64,000 nt of DNA from Candidatus Heimdallarchaeota archaeon (GTDB lineage Archaea; Asgardarchaeota; Heimdallarchaeia; Hodarchaeales; Hodarchaeaceae), in the NCBI GenBank assembly GCA_020353515.1, contig CP070695.1, positions 4,529,414-4,593,413 on the forward strand, read 5' to 3'. This document shows positions 1 to 8,986 of the stretch, in pieces; position 1 is the stretch's first letter; the number at the start of each line of letters is the position of its first letter. The notes under the pieces were generated by a model. The model worked only from the letters and a program-made list of their open reading frames with translations, was not told the DNA's origin and searched no databases. The translations under genes and the position numbers were made by a program.

Positions 1-252
1 ATGATGTGGGGGTGGACTTTTCTTCTGTTTTGGGGTGTTCAAGACCCATTAGAAAGAAAAGGAACACTAATATTAACTGCATTCCCCGTTATAACTGGTT
101 TAGCGATCAGTAACGTGTTTGCTGGTATGAATAATATAATTTCGTTTACTAGCTTGATTATACGGCCTGCAATCTATCTAGTATTGTTTTCACTGTTCAC
201 AACAGCTTTTTTCTTGGCAGATCGTCTCCAAAAGAAGAATTTTAAAGCCTAA
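1..252 (+). CDS. Membrane protein, C-terminal end (partial)
   Basis: The frame is open from the first base, so the gene probably begins upstream of the window and the ATG at base 1 need not be its start. The 83 visible residues hold two clear hydrophobic stretches, roughly residues 21-42 and 46-73, followed by a short basic tail (DRLQKKNFKA) that is probably cytosolic. No family motif is recognisable. It is an integral membrane protein of unknown role. Confidence 0.5.
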   Translation: MMWGWTFLLFWGVQDPLERKGTLILTAFPVITGLAISNVFAGMNNIISFTSLIIRPAIYLVLFSLFTTAFFLADRLQKKNFKA

Positions 253-433
253 TAATCTTCCGAAAACATCACTTAACCACCATTTTTTAATGATCAAAAT
301 TATAGTTTTTGATTCTAGGTTATATGTCTTCAAACAAATATTTGACGACATTCTAAATATTTCTCTATTCTATCTCGAAAAAAATTTTGATAGGAATGAT
401 TCTAAATAACAGAAAATAAGGGAAAAGTAAATT

Positions 434-592
434 CTAATGCCAACGCCAGCGATCTTCGGGTTTTATTTCTATAGGAGGTTCTTTTCCATATTTTAATTCC
501 AGAGGATGTAATTCTTCATCAATATTGGCGTTTCTAATGGTCTTTTTATCAGCAACAGTTAGCTTTTCGGCTTTTATATTAATTCTCGACAC
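434..592 (-). CDS. Small conserved-looking ORF, 52 aa, unknown function
   Basis: A GTG-initiated frame on the minus strand encodes 52 residues beginning SRINIKAEKLTVADKKTIRN and ending in the tryptophan-rich KPEDRWRWH before a TAG stop. The composition (charged, soluble, proline-containing) is that of a real protein rather than of random AT-rich DNA. The purine-rich GAGAAAAGG directly before the GTG could act as a weak ribosome binding site. It is transcribed divergently from the TPR gene at 780. No function can be assigned. It could be a small nucleic-acid- or ribosome-associated protein, but nothing in the sequence proves that. Confidence 0.5.
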   Translation of the reverse strand: MSRINIKAEKLTVADKKTIRNANIDEELHPLELKYGKEPPIEIKPEDRWRWH

Positions 593-675
593 CTTTTCTC
601 TTTTGTATCAAACTATAGACCTTATTGGTCGCTAGTTTAACATTGAAAGCTATAATAAACACACTAAAAAACACA

Positions 676-696
676 CATGTTACGCATGTTATGCAT
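676..696. repeat. 9-bp imperfect tandem repeat in a divergent promoter region
   Basis: Two adjacent 9-mers, CATGTTACG and CATGTTATG, are followed by CAT. They lie in the gap between the minus-strand small ORF and the TPR gene. They could be a regulator site, but two copies are weak evidence. Confidence 0.25.
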
Positions 697-779
697 TCTC
701 TCAAAATCAATACTAAATCCTGTTCAAGTATCTATTTGAGAAATAACCAAGTTTTCTACAAAGAACAGAAGGCACTGAC

Positions 780-2195
780 GTGAATCCTCGAATTAAGGAA
801 GCAAAAGATCCTCTAAAATTAGTACGATCTGGAGTTTTCGCATTAGAAAGGAAGAAATGGTCAAAGGCGCGGAGAAAATTCGAGGCTGCATTAATTGATG
901 ACGAAGTACAACAAAATGCTGGAGTTTGGGCTAATTATGGCATAGCACTAACTAATCTAAACCTCATCTCTGAAGCACAGAAAGCATTCACTAAGTCGGT
1001 CAGTTTAGACAAGAAAAATGCCAGATTATGGGTAAAAAAGGGGATAACTGAATCCCGATTAGGAAATGATAATGAGGCGAAGAAAAGTTTTGAACAGGCG
1101 CTGCGATTTGACAAAAAAGATCCTGAAATACCAATTCTACTTAGTAGGGTTCTCAGGAAACAAGAGGATACCAAAAAGGCTATTAAAGTCCTTGAGTCAG
1201 CTTGGAAAAAACTTCCAGAATCATCTCAAATCCCTATAGAACTAGCAATAATTTACAATAAACAGAACGATGATCGAAAATCTGAAGAAATATTAACAAA
1301 AGCTATTCAGACAGCTCGTCAGCCTGATCCAGGCCTTTTACTAGGGCAAACTTTATTGGATAAGAAAGATTACAAGCGCTCAATACTTATCTATCAAGAA
1401 ATACTATCTCGATTTCCCCAATCTCATCATGCACAATATGGCTTGGGTGTCGCATATCACGCAAATGAAGATTGGAAAAAAGCCCTAGAGGAATATCAAA
1501 AAGCAATACCCCTGTTTCGTCCCGAAAAACCACCTCAAAGTCTTTTTATCAATATGGGACGTGTTTTGAAGAATTTAAGACAAAATAAAGAAGCCATTGA
1601 TGCGCTCTACCGGGCAAAAAAGTATGGAAAACCAACTTTGGAGATTTCACTCTTACTTGCTGAATTATTTTTAGAGAGTAATCGCCCTGATCGTGCAAAA
1701 CGTGCCTTAGAAGATGCTATACGTATTGAGAAAAACAATCCAGTTATTCGATTCTATTTAGGTTTAACTTTACTTCAATTGAATGATATTCCAAAAGCTA
1801 AAGAAAACTTTCAAAAATCCATTGAGTTAGATCCAGATTTTCATGAAAGCAAACTACAATTATCACGATTAGCAATACAAGAAAGAGATTTCAAGATAGC
1901 ATACGCCCTAGCAAATGAAGTAGCTGTAGCTGATCCCAATCATATTCCTGGGAACCGTTTAGCTGCTAAATTAGCCTATGATTTGCGAAATTTTAAAAGA
2001 ACAATTGAATTACTTGAACCAGTAGTCACAAATAATCCTAGAAATCATCTAGAAGATTTAGAACTAATACTAAACTCGTGGTTGCTGCTCAGCCAACCTG
2101 AAAAGGCAAAATCCTTTTTGAAAAGACTTTTAGAAGAAGATAAATCGTTAAAAGATCATTTACGTTCAAAAGCTTTTTTCACTCAATTTTTCTAA
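780..2195 (+). CDS. Tetratricopeptide (TPR) repeat protein
   Basis: The 471-residue product is built almost entirely of TPR units of about 34 residues, from about residue 12 to 460. Typical helix pairs are visible, such as AWANYGIAL-type helix A segments followed by EAQKAFTKSVSLDKKNARLW, and AKENFQKSIELDPDF near the C-terminus. It has no signal peptide or membrane segment, so it is probably a cytosolic scaffold for protein-protein contacts. The start is a GTG at 780 and no good Shine-Dalgarno sequence precedes it. It is a single gene: the next gene starts about 80 bases later and looks like a separate unit. The binding partner is unknown. Confidence 0.85.
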   Translation: MNPRIKEAKDPLKLVRSGVFALERKKWSKARRKFEAALIDDEVQQNAGVWANYGIALTNLNLISEAQKAFTKSVSLDKKNARLWVKKGITESRLGNDNEAKKSFEQALRFDKKDPEIPILLSRVLRKQEDTKKAIKVLESAWKKLPESSQIPIELAIIYNKQNDDRKSEEILTKAIQTARQPDPGLLLGQTLLDKKDYKRSILIYQEILSRFPQSHHAQYGLGVAYHANEDWKKALEEYQKAIPLFRPEKPPQSLFINMGRVLKNLRQNKEAIDALYRAKKYGKPTLEISLLLAELFLESNRPDRAKRALEDAIRIEKNNPVIRFYLGLTLLQLNDIPKAKENFQKSIELDPDFHESKLQLSRLAIQERDFKIAYALANEVAVADPNHIPGNRLAAKLAYDLRNFKRTIELLEPVVTNNPRNHLEDLELILNSWLLLSQPEKAKSFLKRLLEEDKSLKDHLRSKAFFTQFF

Positions 2196-2278
2196 ATCAA
2201 CTGAATAAGAATCATTATTTGACTTGTTCAAGGAAAATGATTATACATCTATCTCCAGAATGAAGGATATGAAGTAAA

Positions 2279-3073
2279 TTGGGGATCAAACTAAGTAATA
2301 AGCGTTATATGCTTATGGATTGTGATGGTGTTGTATGGAAGGGAAATCGGGCAATAGAAGGAGCTCAATCCATCCTAGAAAAATTGGAACAGATGGGTTT
2401 TAAGTTAGGATTTGTAACCAACAATTCCAGTTTATCTCGACTTGGTTTTAAGAGCAAATTTGAATCATTAGGATTTACTCCAATTAATTACACAATTATT
2501 AATTCTGCTTATGGTGCTGCCATATATTTAGCAAACAAGTGTTTCAACCGGGTCTTCATGATCGGTGAACAAGGTTTACGTGAAGAACTTGAGTTGCATG
2601 ATATTTATGTAACTCAAGAATATGAAGAGCAGCTGCAAGGAGTGTGTATAGGGTGGGATCGTCAACTCACTTGGCGTAAACTAGCAGATGCCATGAAAGT
2701 TATTTTAAATGATAATGGGTTCTTTGTAGGTACGAATCCGGACAATAGCTTCCCTATGGAAAACTCGTTAGTTCCAGGAACAGGTGCAGGGATTGCTGCA
2801 CTCACAAATGCATGTGGAAAAGAACCTGATATAATAATAGGAAAACCCAATCGTTTTTTAATTGATGTAACCCTAGAAAATATGGGATGTACTGATCCAG
2901 CAGAAGCTGTATATATTGGTGATCGCTTATCAACCGACATTCTAGCAGGAATTAATGCTGGAGTCGATACTGTATTAGTAAGAACAGGAATTTCCGATTC
3001 TCACATGAAAAATATATTACCAACAGTGGAAATTGATTCTATTGTAGATATATTGACAATATTAAATTCTTAG
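2279..3073 (+). CDS. HAD-superfamily sugar/glycol phosphatase (NagD/PGP type)
   Basis: This 264-residue protein carries the HAD motifs in order: motif I MDCDGVVW near residue 14 (nucleophile and acid/base Asp), motif II FVTNNSS near 45, a motif III lysine in GKPNRF near 190, and motif IV YIGDRLSTDI near 218. The length and the cap between motifs II and III fit the NagD / p-nitrophenylphosphatase / phosphoglycolate phosphatase branch (Mg2+-dependent phosphate monoester hydrolysis). The true substrate cannot be read from sequence. The start is TTG, since an upstream ATG in the same region runs into TAA after two codons, and AAGGAT lies upstream. It is followed nine bases later by the subtilase gene, so the two are probably co-transcribed. 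Confidence 0.85.
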   Translation: MGIKLSNKRYMLMDCDGVVWKGNRAIEGAQSILEKLEQMGFKLGFVTNNSSLSRLGFKSKFESLGFTPINYTIINSAYGAAIYLANKCFNRVFMIGEQGLREELELHDIYVTQEYEEQLQGVCIGWDRQLTWRKLADAMKVILNDNGFFVGTNPDNSFPMENSLVPGTGAGIAALTNACGKEPDIIIGKPNRFLIDVTLENMGCTDPAEAVYIGDRLSTDILAGINAGVDTVLVRTGISDSHMKNILPTVEIDSIVDILTILNS

Positions 3074-3082
3074 CGCTCTAGT

Positions 3083-5809
3083 TTGAAAACGGATGATTCT
3101 TTGATGTGTAGACTGAATATATTTAAGCTAAATGGCTTTGTTATATTTATTATTCTTCACTTCTCTCTTCTAAGTACTTTTAACTTTAATTTTGGGACAG
3201 CTTTCATACATCAAGAACAAGAAATCAAAATTTCCTCCATTTCATTAAATACTCCTACAGTATACACTAAGCCAAAAGATCTGATACATATTATGGAGGG
3301 GGATCAAAACATTGTAAATAAGTTTAGTAGGAATCAAAATAAGAATAAGATTTTCAACACAATTTATAATCTTATTAATCCTCAAAAATTAATAGATGAT
3401 GAGCTCACAGGTGCAAACGTCACTATTGCTGTTTTGGACTCAGGGATCAATGATGTCGAATGGATTACAAACCTAGCAGCGAGATATACAACTATTTCTG
3501 ATTCGATTAATGTGGAAGATGATAATGGTCATGGAACTTTCATTGGATCAATAATTTCTAAGATTGCTAGCGGAGCAGAACTAATTAGCATTAAAGTGAC
3601 TGATTCATCTGGGTTTACAAGCATTGAATCAGTCGAAGAAGGCTTGAAACTTGCTTTTGATCTTAATGTAACGATAATCCATGCTTCTCTAGGGTCTATT
3701 CATCTAGATGCATTGAATTCTAGTTTAATAGCCCAAATAAACTCTCATAATATAACAACAGTCTTCTCTGCGGGAAATTCAGGTCCTTTCACATCTAGCT
3801 TATCGTCTCCTGCAATTTTCGCCGAAACCATTGCTGTTGGAATGGCTTACAACAAAACTCATATATTCACATCCACTTCGTGCGGACCACGGCCTTCTGG
3901 AACAATGGGGCCAGACATTGTGGCACCAGGGGTTGATATTATTGGGCAGAATCAAACTGGGGACTTTAAATATCGTACAGGTACTTCTTATGCAGCTGCT
4001 TTTGTATCAGGAGCCCTTGCTCTCTTAAAAGAAGCGTTTCCAGAGAAATCACCACTCACCCTAAAGGCAGCACTTCTTGAAACAGCTCATTTTATGAATT
4101 CCACCTCACCAATCACTCAAGGAAATGGTTTTCTAGATGTTTCAAAAGCTTACGAGCTATTGCAAACAATTAACACAAGCAATCCGTTATTTTCTTTTGC
4201 TCCACGAGAATTATCGTCTTATTTTACGTATTTTGGTCATGCTATCAATGGTGAAAATCGAACGTATCGTCTGACATTTTATTCAACAACTGAAACAAAT
4301 CTTACAAAATTTAATACAACTCAATCCTTTCCTGTTAAAACAAATACCAGTCGAGAACTTCCAATAAATATTACTATAGGAACACTCCCAAAGAAAGTTA
4401 CTGTTGGAATAAATTACTTGAATCTATCATTGAAAATTCCTGAAGATTTAAGTATGGCAAAAAGAGAGGGATACGTCACATTTCAATTTTCTAATGGAAC
4501 CTACTTATCTAACTTGTCCATTACAATCGAAAATAGATATCCAGGTGGTAATATCCTTTTTTATCAAGGGTATGATAATGATTCATACATTCCTGATGGA
4601 CCAACAGGAAAGTATAGTTTATTGCAACAACTTCTTGAACGCTCCTATGGGATGAATTCATACGGTGCTATCCGTCCTACCAGTCTAATTAACACTTATG
4701 GTCCACTAGTTCTAACTAAACAGTCTTCTGGGAAAATCACGGGACAAGATTTGAAAGGATATCATATTCTTGTGTTAGCTGACATCGAGTTCGGTATTTC
4801 TGATCATGAAATTTCTACAATTCAAGATTGGATTGCAGAGGGCCATTCTCTCTTAATCCTTTCCTATCCATCCTTAGAAAATAAGGGAATAGAGACTCTA
4901 TCTAACCAAACAGCCATTAACAAGTTATTAGAACCATATGGACTCAGTATTGAGAATGATAACACAAACCTCTCTCGTTTCAACAATGCTAGTACAAGTA
5001 TTTCAGATCCAATTTTTAGAAGGAAGGGATTGAAATTTAATTATACTGGTACATCTATAGGAATTTCAACTGATAAAGGAGGAAAAGCTCTTGCAACAGC
5101 TTTTGATCCGAAAAACAAAGAATATCCTGTTGCTGGATACTGGGAGGATCCAGTTTCCAGGGGAAAAGTAGTGGTGTTCGGAGGAACACTTCCATTCAAT
5201 AATCTTGGGATAAATCCCCATTTAAACAATCTAGAAGTAATAAATCATACCTTCCGTTGGATGATTGCAGATCAACAGCTACAATTAGATATTCTTCTCA
5301 CATCTTCTCCTACAACACAAGGTTCAACGCAAATTCAAATTACTGTTGAGGACACAGAGTTAGAACCTTTTAATGGTACAGTCATTGAAGCTAATGGATC
5401 TTTTAATCAAATTACATTTGATAAGGGGATCAATATGTATATTGCTTCTTGGAAACCATTAGCTGCAGGTAAAGCGATCCTATGGTTGAATCTGAGGATA
5501 GAGAATACCGATGAAGCTCCAACTAATGGCTTGTTTGTTTTCGAAGTAATAAGACCAGCATCACAAGATATTTTCTTTTTGGTTATTATTGGTGGTTTTA
5601 TTGTTTTAGGTATAATTTACTATCTATTAGCATCACGACGGCCTCAACCACGTTCACCCATTGAACAGAGAGTAGCCCTTGAATTACAGAAACAAAAGAA
5701 CGGCATTCCACAAGGAGGGTTGGAGACTTCTGAAATCTGTCCTCAATGTCGGACTCCAAGGCACACGAATGAATCCAAATACTGCTTTAAATGTGGGAAA
5801 GAACTGTGA
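3083..5809 (+). CDS. Membrane-anchored subtilisin-like protease with C-terminal zinc ribbon
   Basis: A 908-residue secretory protease. An N-terminal hydrophobic segment (about residues 14-38) acts as signal or anchor. The S8 catalytic residues are Asp in IAVLDSGIND (about 119), His in DNGHGTFIGS (about 149), oxyanion Asn in FSAGNSGPF and Ser in GTSYAAAFVSGA (about 300). Beta-rich regions and a GATase-like/DUF4350-like domain follow (from about 490, with ILVLADIEFGIS and GKVVVFGGTLPF). A single TM helix lies at about 829-853. The short cytosolic tail carries CPQC and CFKC knuckles. This order (S8, GATase-like domain, C-terminal TM) resembles eukaryotic site-1 protease, though orthology is not shown. 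The TTG start may be replaced by ATG 3104. It overlaps the DHH gene by 19 bases. Confidence 0.88.
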   Translation: MKTDDSLMCRLNIFKLNGFVIFIILHFSLLSTFNFNFGTAFIHQEQEIKISSISLNTPTVYTKPKDLIHIMEGDQNIVNKFSRNQNKNKIFNTIYNLINPQKLIDDELTGANVTIAVLDSGINDVEWITNLAARYTTISDSINVEDDNGHGTFIGSIISKIASGAELISIKVTDSSGFTSIESVEEGLKLAFDLNVTIIHASLGSIHLDALNSSLIAQINSHNITTVFSAGNSGPFTSSLSSPAIFAETIAVGMAYNKTHIFTSTSCGPRPSGTMGPDIVAPGVDIIGQNQTGDFKYRTGTSYAAAFVSGALALLKEAFPEKSPLTLKAALLETAHFMNSTSPITQGNGFLDVSKAYELLQTINTSNPLFSFAPRELSSYFTYFGHAINGENRTYRLTFYSTTETNLTKFNTTQSFPVKTNTSRELPINITIGTLPKKVTVGINYLNLSLKIPEDLSMAKREGYVTFQFSNGTYLSNLSITIENRYPGGNILFYQGYDNDSYIPDGPTGKYSLLQQLLERSYGMNSYGAIRPTSLINTYGPLVLTKQSSGKITGQDLKGYHILVLADIEFGISDHEISTIQDWIAEGHSLLILSYPSLENKGIETLSNQTAINKLLEPYGLSIENDNTNLSRFNNASTSISDPIFRRKGLKFNYTGTSIGISTDKGGKALATAFDPKNKEYPVAGYWEDPVSRGKVVVFGGTLPFNNLGINPHLNNLEVINHTFRWMIADQQLQLDILLTSSPTTQGSTQIQITVEDTELEPFNGTVIEANGSFNQITFDKGINMYIASWKPLAAGKAILWLNLRIENTDEAPTNGLFVFEVIRPASQDIFFLVIIGGFIVLGIIYYLLASRRPQPRSPIEQRVALELQKQKNGIPQGGLETSEICPQCRTPRHTNESKYCFKCGKEL

Positions 5810-6702
5810 GAATTGTGACACATACAGATTTTGATGGAATCTGTTGTGCTGCTTTATTTTTACGGAAATTTGGATTTGACATTGAGATAATTTATGCCAC
5901 AGTTAAGGAGGCCAAAAATTTATCTAGTACAGAGCTATCTGTAGATTTTACCTGTGATTTACCAAAGGTTGGAAATTCTATTAATATTGATCATCATAAA
6001 TCTAATTACGAAGAGTTATTGGAAACACACCGACTTACACAGGATGATAAAGTGGATCCTAATGCCGCTTCAGCAACTGATATTGTTTTTACATTCTTGG
6101 AATATGAGAACGACCCCATTGCTGAGGAGATTAGGGAGCTTGGACACCTAGCAGATATCGCACAATTACCTCCTGAATACCGTATATTGGACATTGTTTT
6201 AAGCATGAACAGTGATGACCCTTATGTTCTTCGTCTTATTAGCGAGCTATTAGCGAAAAATGGCCGTCAAATTCTATCAACGTCATGGTTAAAAGAGAAA
6301 TACAGTGAAATTCGGACAATTTACGATGAAACACAGAAGAAGATAATAAAATTCATTAAAAACACTCCAAACCTGCCTCGGATACTTATTTTGGATACAC
6401 GGGAAGCAATCAACAGTAAATTAGCTAAAGAAACATTTCTACCTCTTTTTGAGCGAAATGTTGCAGTTATCGCCTTAGTCTATTCAAAATCCGCTCAAGA
6501 ACCTGTACGTGTGAGTTTTCGTGTGACAAAAACCGAGCAATCCTCTTATGATGTATCTACTGTTGCGAAGGTCTTTGGAGGAGGAGGTCATCGAATGGCA
6601 GCAGCGTGTTCTCCTACATCTGACAAAATTCCGAATATCCTAAAACAGGAACTAATGAAAATTGCTAAACCAAGCGATACTATTCAATATCGCCAAATTT
6701 AG
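5791..6702 (+). CDS. DHH/DHHA1-family phosphoesterase (NrnA/RecJ-like)
   Basis: The 303-residue protein has the metal-binding motifs of DHH phosphoesterases: HTDFDGICC near residue 10, a separate Asp in FTCDLP near 58, and the signature INIDHHKSN near 70. The C-terminal DHHA1 substrate-binding loop is GGGGHRMAAA near 268. The size matches NrnA-type oligonucleotide or nucleotide phosphatases rather than full RecJ. Expected activity is Mn2+-dependent cleavage of short nucleic acids or cyclic/3'-phospho-nucleotides; the substrate is open. Its ATG lies inside the last codons of the upstream protease, so the two are translationally coupled. That is odd given one is secreted and one cytosolic. Confidence 0.85.
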   Translation: MWERTVRIVTHTDFDGICCAALFLRKFGFDIEIIYATVKEAKNLSSTELSVDFTCDLPKVGNSINIDHHKSNYEELLETHRLTQDDKVDPNAASATDIVFTFLEYENDPIAEEIRELGHLADIAQLPPEYRILDIVLSMNSDDPYVLRLISELLAKNGRQILSTSWLKEKYSEIRTIYDETQKKIIKFIKNTPNLPRILILDTREAINSKLAKETFLPLFERNVAVIALVYSKSAQEPVRVSFRVTKTEQSSYDVSTVAKVFGGGGHRMAAACSPTSDKIPNILKQELMKIAKPSDTIQYRQI

Positions 6703-6862
6703 ATTTGAAACAAAAATGTGTCTTTCTAGTGGATTTGATCCATGAATTTTCAGAAAATAAGGAATTATCTACCAAATTCCTTAGATAGTGCAATATAAAT
6801 CTTGAACCAGAACCTTTTTTTCTGAAAAGATAGCATTCTGTACGAGTGTTGTTAACACTTCT

Positions 6863-8113
6863 ATGGTTAGTACTATCCATTTGAACAGTATTCTAAAACC
6901 ATCTGGGTTTGATACGTTGCGAATCGCAATTTTTTCTGACAGTTGGGTTCCAAATCTCAACGGGGTGGTTATTTCAATTATCAACGAAGTTCAAAGCCTT
7001 AGAAAAAAACATGAGTTTGCTATTTTTGTACCAAAACTTAAAAAAAGTAAACCCTTCGAAATGGAAGGAATTCCGATTTATGAATTAAGGAGTTTTCCAT
7101 TTCCACCGTATCCTGGTTATAATATCGCACTACCGGGCTTATCTTTCACAAAAGCTATCAGAAAGGAAAATTTTGATTTAATCCATTGTCATTCACCTTT
7201 TAGTTTAGGATATGGTGCTATATTAACAGCTCGTGTCTTCTATGATCTTCCTCTTTTGAATACTTATCACACTGACTTAGCAGAATATTCAGGACATTTG
7301 ATTGCTGGTTTTCAGGCTGAAAGATTCACTGCTTGGTTCCGACGTTTTGCTTGGACTTATATTCGATGGTTTTACAAGTACTCAAATGTTGTTGTTACTC
7401 CATCGAGAACTCTCCAACAGGCTTTAAGAACCCATGGTGTAAAACCCCCTGTTTACGCATTACCAAACATGATTTCAAGTGTTTTTTTCAAGAATGATCA
7501 TGGTTCTCATGAAGAGGAAATTTTTCAAAAGCAAATTCGTGATAAATTTGGAATTAAACCACAACGCCGCATTATTCTTTATTGTGGGAGGATATCATAT
7601 GAAAAAAAGTTAGAAGTAATGCTTAGAGCCTTTAAACAAGTGGAAAAATTATATCCAAACACATTTCTTTTAGTAGTTGGTGATGGTCCTCACCTTAAAA
7701 TGTACAAAAATCAAGCTGAACAACTGAACTTAAAGAATTATGCTTTTACTGGGTTTATTAGTCATACAAAATTACCTTATATCTACAGAATGGGTGAATT
7801 TATGGTTACCCCTAGTGACACGGAAACACAGGGATTAACTGTTATTGAAGCAATGAGTCAAAGACTTCCAGTTATTGGGGTTGCTAGAGGAGGAGTACTA
7901 GACTATATTCACGAGAAAAACGGTATTCTCGTTCCACCTGGAGATTCAAATTTATTTGCTCAAGCTATTATTAAATTTCTTGAAAATCCCGAACTTGTTT
8001 CTGATTCAGCTAGAATAGCCTTTGAATCAGCCCAGAAATGCTCTACTGGAGGATTTGTATCTCTATTAGAGAAGGCTTTTCGTCTAACAATGAAGCTCCA
8101 CGAGTCTTCATAA
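6863..8113 (+). CDS. GT4-family glycosyltransferase
   Basis: A GT-B-fold retaining glycosyltransferase of 416 residues. Recognisable parts are the N-terminal LRIAIFSDSWVPNLNGVV loop (donor/acceptor glycine loop), LIHCHSPFSLG, NTYHTDL, the nucleotide-sugar region CGRISYEKKLEVMLRAF and VGDGPHLKMY, and the E-x7-E element in SDTETQGLTVIEAMSQRLPVI. The family transfers sugars to lipids or glycans at the cytosolic membrane face, as in mannosyl- or glucosyl-diacylglycerol synthases. The acceptor is unknown here. The start could be the ATG at 6863 or the TTG at 6917, which would place the typical RIAIFSDSW segment at the N-terminus as in most relatives. Confidence 0.88.
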   Translation: MVSTIHLNSILKPSGFDTLRIAIFSDSWVPNLNGVVISIINEVQSLRKKHEFAIFVPKLKKSKPFEMEGIPIYELRSFPFPPYPGYNIALPGLSFTKAIRKENFDLIHCHSPFSLGYGAILTARVFYDLPLLNTYHTDLAEYSGHLIAGFQAERFTAWFRRFAWTYIRWFYKYSNVVVTPSRTLQQALRTHGVKPPVYALPNMISSVFFKNDHGSHEEEIFQKQIRDKFGIKPQRRIILYCGRISYEKKLEVMLRAFKQVEKLYPNTFLLVVGDGPHLKMYKNQAEQLNLKNYAFTGFISHTKLPYIYRMGEFMVTPSDTETQGLTVIEAMSQRLPVIGVARGGVLDYIHEKNGILVPPGDSNLFAQAIIKFLENPELVSDSARIAFESAQKCSTGGFVSLLEKAFRLTMKLHESS

Positions 8114-8204
8114 TAGATAATAGTTAATACTTCGGACAATGAGGTTTTTATCTTTCTTCCAGATACTGCTATTTACATTCTTTTATCTCACTCAAATAAG
8201 TTAT

Positions 8205-8210
8205 GGTGAT
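8205..8210 (+). promoter_or_regulatory. Ribosome binding site GGTGAT deciding the start at 8215
   Basis: GGTGAT lies four bases before ATG 8215 and matches the archaeal anti-Shine-Dalgarno sequence. It overlaps the alternative upstream ATG (8203), so that codon is unlikely to be used. Confidence 0.6.
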
Positions 8211-8214
8211 ACTC

Positions 8215-8658
8215 ATGGCTTTACAACAAATAGAATTAGATGAAATACCCACTCTGATTCTAATAATCATTGCAATTCTCTTGGTCGCCATTATCCTATA
8301 TATTGGTACCAGATTGATTGCAGGAAAAAAAGAAACCGAAACTGGATATATAATTAGGTTATTATTGGTTGCATTAGTGATTGTCTTACTTGTAGCAGTA
8401 GTAATTGGAGCCATTATTGGCGGTATAGGGCGACTAGATCCTACTAATATATTCTCTGGAGCTGCTGCACAGCTCATACCAGTCCTAGTTTATCTAGCTA
8501 TAATATTCTTAATTAAGTATGTATTAATCCCTGAACGTGGCGAGATCGAAAAGTGGAATGCCAGTATTTGGATTGGTGTTGTTACACTTTTTCTCATATA
8601 CGTTTTTAACATACTAACAACACAATTATTCCGAACACCGATTATTCAAGGCGTTTAA
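8215..8658 (+). CDS. Four-TM membrane protein, unknown function
   Basis: The product of about 147 residues is almost wholly hydrophobic. It has four predicted helices: one after the acidic QQIELDEIP head, one from YIIRLLLVALV to IGAIIGGIG, one at LIPVLVYLAIIFLIKYVLIP, and one at IWIGVVTLFLIYVFNILT. Short polar loops (GKKETETG, ERGEIEKWN) separate them. No channel, transporter or enzyme motif is visible. The ATG at 8215 is preferred over 8203 because of a well-placed GGTGAT. The gene stands alone and is followed by a T-rich tract. Function unknown. Confidence 0.65.
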   Translation: MALQQIELDEIPTLILIIIAILLVAIILYIGTRLIAGKKETETGYIIRLLLVALVIVLLVAVVIGAIIGGIGRLDPTNIFSGAAAQLIPVLVYLAIIFLIKYVLIPERGEIEKWNASIWIGVVTLFLIYVFNILTTQLFRTPIIQGV

Positions 8659-8681
8659 AAGGGATCCTCATATCCTCACGC

Positions 8682-8696
8682 TTTTTTCCTTTTTTT
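8682..8696 (+). terminator. T-rich transcription terminator
   Basis: Two pyrimidine runs (TTTTTT and TTTTTTT separated by CC) lie about 25 bases after the stop of the four-TM protein, the usual form of an archaeal intrinsic terminator. Confidence 0.45.
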
Positions 8697-8817
8697 AACC
8701 TATTAATTTAGCAAAACGTTATTCTATAGTAATTATTCAATGTCCTAGAAAAAATTGTACTATAAAACACATCGTAGAATAGATAAAAATAATACAATAA
8801 CTCATTTAAACACACAC

Positions 8818-8986
8818 TTGGAAAAAAGATGAAGACTTACGAATAAAAATTCGTGATGCTAAGCTATTTAACCAGAGAAATGTAAATAATTTTGTTGTTG
8901 TAGAGGCTTGGTTAGATGAGAAAAAGACCATTAGGCTTGACAAAATCCCCCTTAGGACGATTAAAATCATTAATTGTGATATCTGA
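8818..8986 (+). other. Probable out-of-frame N-terminal coding piece of the next gene
   Basis: Between 8825 and 8983 a different frame reads as convincing protein (KDEDLRIKIRDAKLF, then NNFVVVEAWLDEKKTIRLDK and IPLRTIKIINCDI) before TGA at 8984. It has no ATG, GTG or TTG of its own, but TTG 8818 would enter this frame if the A6 run at 8822-8827 were one base shorter. At its end, dropping one base near 8984 joins it to the frame of the downstream ORF (…NCDI-DWISFSEIARP). The start of the annotated downstream ORF (RKRPLGLTKSPLGRLK) by contrast looks like an off-frame reading. Confidence 0.45.

Noticed and set aside
6680..6984. Minus-strand frames of 66-67 residues between the DHH and GT4 genes
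   Set aside because: They overlap both real genes, have no ribosome binding site and read as shadows.
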